A stretch of 64,000 nt of DNA, from positions 682,001-746,000 of the forward strand of contig NZ_JANZKZ010000001.1 in assembly GCF_025770725.1 (NCBI RefSeq), given 5' to 3'. The position numbers and the translations under genes were made by a program. This stretch comes from Sulfurospirillum oryzae. Lineage in GTDB: Bacteria > Campylobacterota > Campylobacteria > Campylobacterales > Sulfurospirillaceae. Positions 63,552-64,000 of this stretch are shown piece after piece. Numbering within the stretch: the first letter of the stretch is position 1; each line of letters opens with the position of its first letter. The notes below the pieces were generated by a model. It saw nothing but the letters and a program-made list of their open reading frames with translations. It searched no databases and had not been told where the DNA came from.

Positions 63552-64000
63552 GTTTAATGCTCCAAGCGAGTGACTCGTTAGCAAACATAGGGACAACGTC
63601 ACCATAACTGTGTGTTACAACAAATGGAGTATTCTCTAAGCAAACCTCTTTGTGTAGGGCTTTATAGTTATAAATTGTTTGTGCGTTGTTACTTACAAAC
63701 GCTTGTAGAGAAGCTAATGCGTTATGTTTGTCAAACAACTCTACTAAAACTTGCAAAGCAATCGGTGCAGTAAAAACTCCCGCCGCACAACCACAACACT
63801 CTTTTTTATGAATCGGATGTGGTGCAGAATCACTTCCAAACATCACTTTGGGATGTGCTTTAAGGCTTACATGTAAAAGTGCATCACGGTCTTCATATCG
63901 CTTGGCAATTGGCTTACAAAAAAGGTGCGGTTGAAGCATACCGCCTGCAACATCATCTAACGTTATCAGGAGGTGATGTAATGTAATCGTTGCATACAAG
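63541..64000 (-). CDS. pyrC: Dihydroorotase (C-terminal part, cut by window edge)
   Basis: At least 152 residues of a type II dihydroorotase: [27 protein letters not shown] with the catalytic Asp, [22 protein letters not shown], all close to E. coli PyrC. It catalyses the third step of pyrimidine synthesis. The N-terminal part lies beyond base 64000. It overlaps the response-regulator start. Palindrome at 63868-63875 reads Leu-His-Val. Confidence 0.93.
   Translation of the reverse strand, partial: LYATITLHHLLITLDDVAGGMLQPHLFCKPIAKRYEDRDALLHVSLKAHPKVMFGSDSAPHPIHKKECCGCAAGVFTAPIALQVLVELFDKHNALASLQAFVSNNAQTIYNYKALHKEVCLENTPFVVTHSYGDVVPMFANESLAWSIKHVV

Larger units (their letters stand above)
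1102..63875. repeat. Dispersed palindrome family TACATGTA (consensus TTTACATGTAAA), 30 copies
   Basis: First bases of the 8-base core: 1102, 1617, 2514, 5152, 5279, 5861, 6047, 6175, 15088, 15805, 17512, 21193, 21566, 22644, 23248, 28498, 28869, 33221, 38067, 41041, 41077, 42304, 43760, 43974, 47334, 53487, 54140, 55103, 62384, 63868. Twenty-three extend to TTACATGTAA. Nine are perfect 12-mers (cores at 2514, 6047, 17512, 28869, 41041, 43760, 43974, 47334, 54140). All were found by eye, so a few could have been missed. Near copies GACATGTAAA occur at 10972 and 11944 and TTTACATGGAAA at 22348. Confidence 0.9.

Noticed and set aside
1102-63875. Reading the palindrome as a transcription factor operator or FNR/Fur box
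   Set aside because: Twenty-eight of 30 copies are inside coding sequence at any distance from starts, and the sequence does not match FNR (TTGAT-N4-ATCAA) or Fur boxes.
1-64000. CRISPR arrays, insertion sequences or prophage
   Set aside because: No regularly spaced direct repeats, transposase, integrase or phage genes are visible on either strand.

Overview
The window is a dense stretch of a Campylobacterota (Epsilonproteobacteria) chromosome. A Sulfurospirillum-like organism is my best guess, but that is an inference and no marker gene proves it. The reasons are: low-to-moderate GC throughout; a nuo operon in which NuoE and NuoF are replaced by two unrelated small proteins; a PflA-type flagellar protein directly after nuoN; a UbiA-family prenyltransferase of the MqnP type; a PAS/chemoreceptor pair resembling a split Aer (CetB/CetA-like); and DUF2393 proteins. 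From memory, the order trxB-trxA-yraN-hom-aminotransferase-two envelope proteins-rlmB-rsmI-rpmE-rsmE matches a block in Campylobacter jejuni. There are no rRNA or tRNA genes, insertion sequences, CRISPR arrays or prophage genes, and no gene-free gap exceeds about 180 bases.

Layout. 1-6.2 kb: fabZ (partial), queH, a large DUF748/AsmA-like protein, a Bcp peroxiredoxin and an aldehyde dehydrogenase. 6.3-10.1 kb (+): ilvE, an SPFH protein, hisIE and two DUF2393 membrane proteins. 10.1-22.2 kb (-): a radical SAM protein, purF, dapB, trxB, trxA, yraN, hom, an aminotransferase, two envelope proteins, rlmB, rsmI, rpmE, rsmE and a membrane protein. 22.3-24.4 kb: a divergent moeA-like gene converging on moaA. 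24.5-30.9 kb: the PAS/chemoreceptor pair, two uncharacterised proteins, mqnP, miaA and a second aldehyde dehydrogenase. 30.9-47.2 kb (-): the complete nuo operon (A, B, C, D, two replacement proteins, G-N) followed by pflA. 47.4-53.0 kb (-): an AAA ATPase, fadD, fadL and nfo. 53.0-56.5 kb: a Fur-family regulator and a lipoprotein, divergent from a znuACB zinc transporter. 56.5-64 kb: an EamA transporter, a c-type cytochrome pair, a polar amino-acid ABC transporter, a PilZ protein, an OmpR-type two-component system and the C-terminal part of pyrC.

The strongest unexplained signal is a short perfect palindrome, TACATGTA, usually extended to TTACATGTAA or TTTACATGTAAA. I counted 30 copies by eye, where base composition predicts about two. 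Twenty-eight lie inside genes of unrelated function, always read as Leu-His-Val or Thr-Cys and never in the third frame, which usually gives a stop codon. It behaves like a genome-wide DNA signal analogous to cyanobacterial HIP1, uptake sequences, or Noc/SlmA-type sites, not like a local operator. Other points of interest are a probable leaderless pflA message fused to the nuo terminator, a repeat family of intergenic hairpins, an antisense terminator-like palindrome inside hom, a lipoyl-like insertion in an amino-acid permease, a MoeA homologue with altered active-site motifs, and repeated operator-like half-sites in front of znuA.
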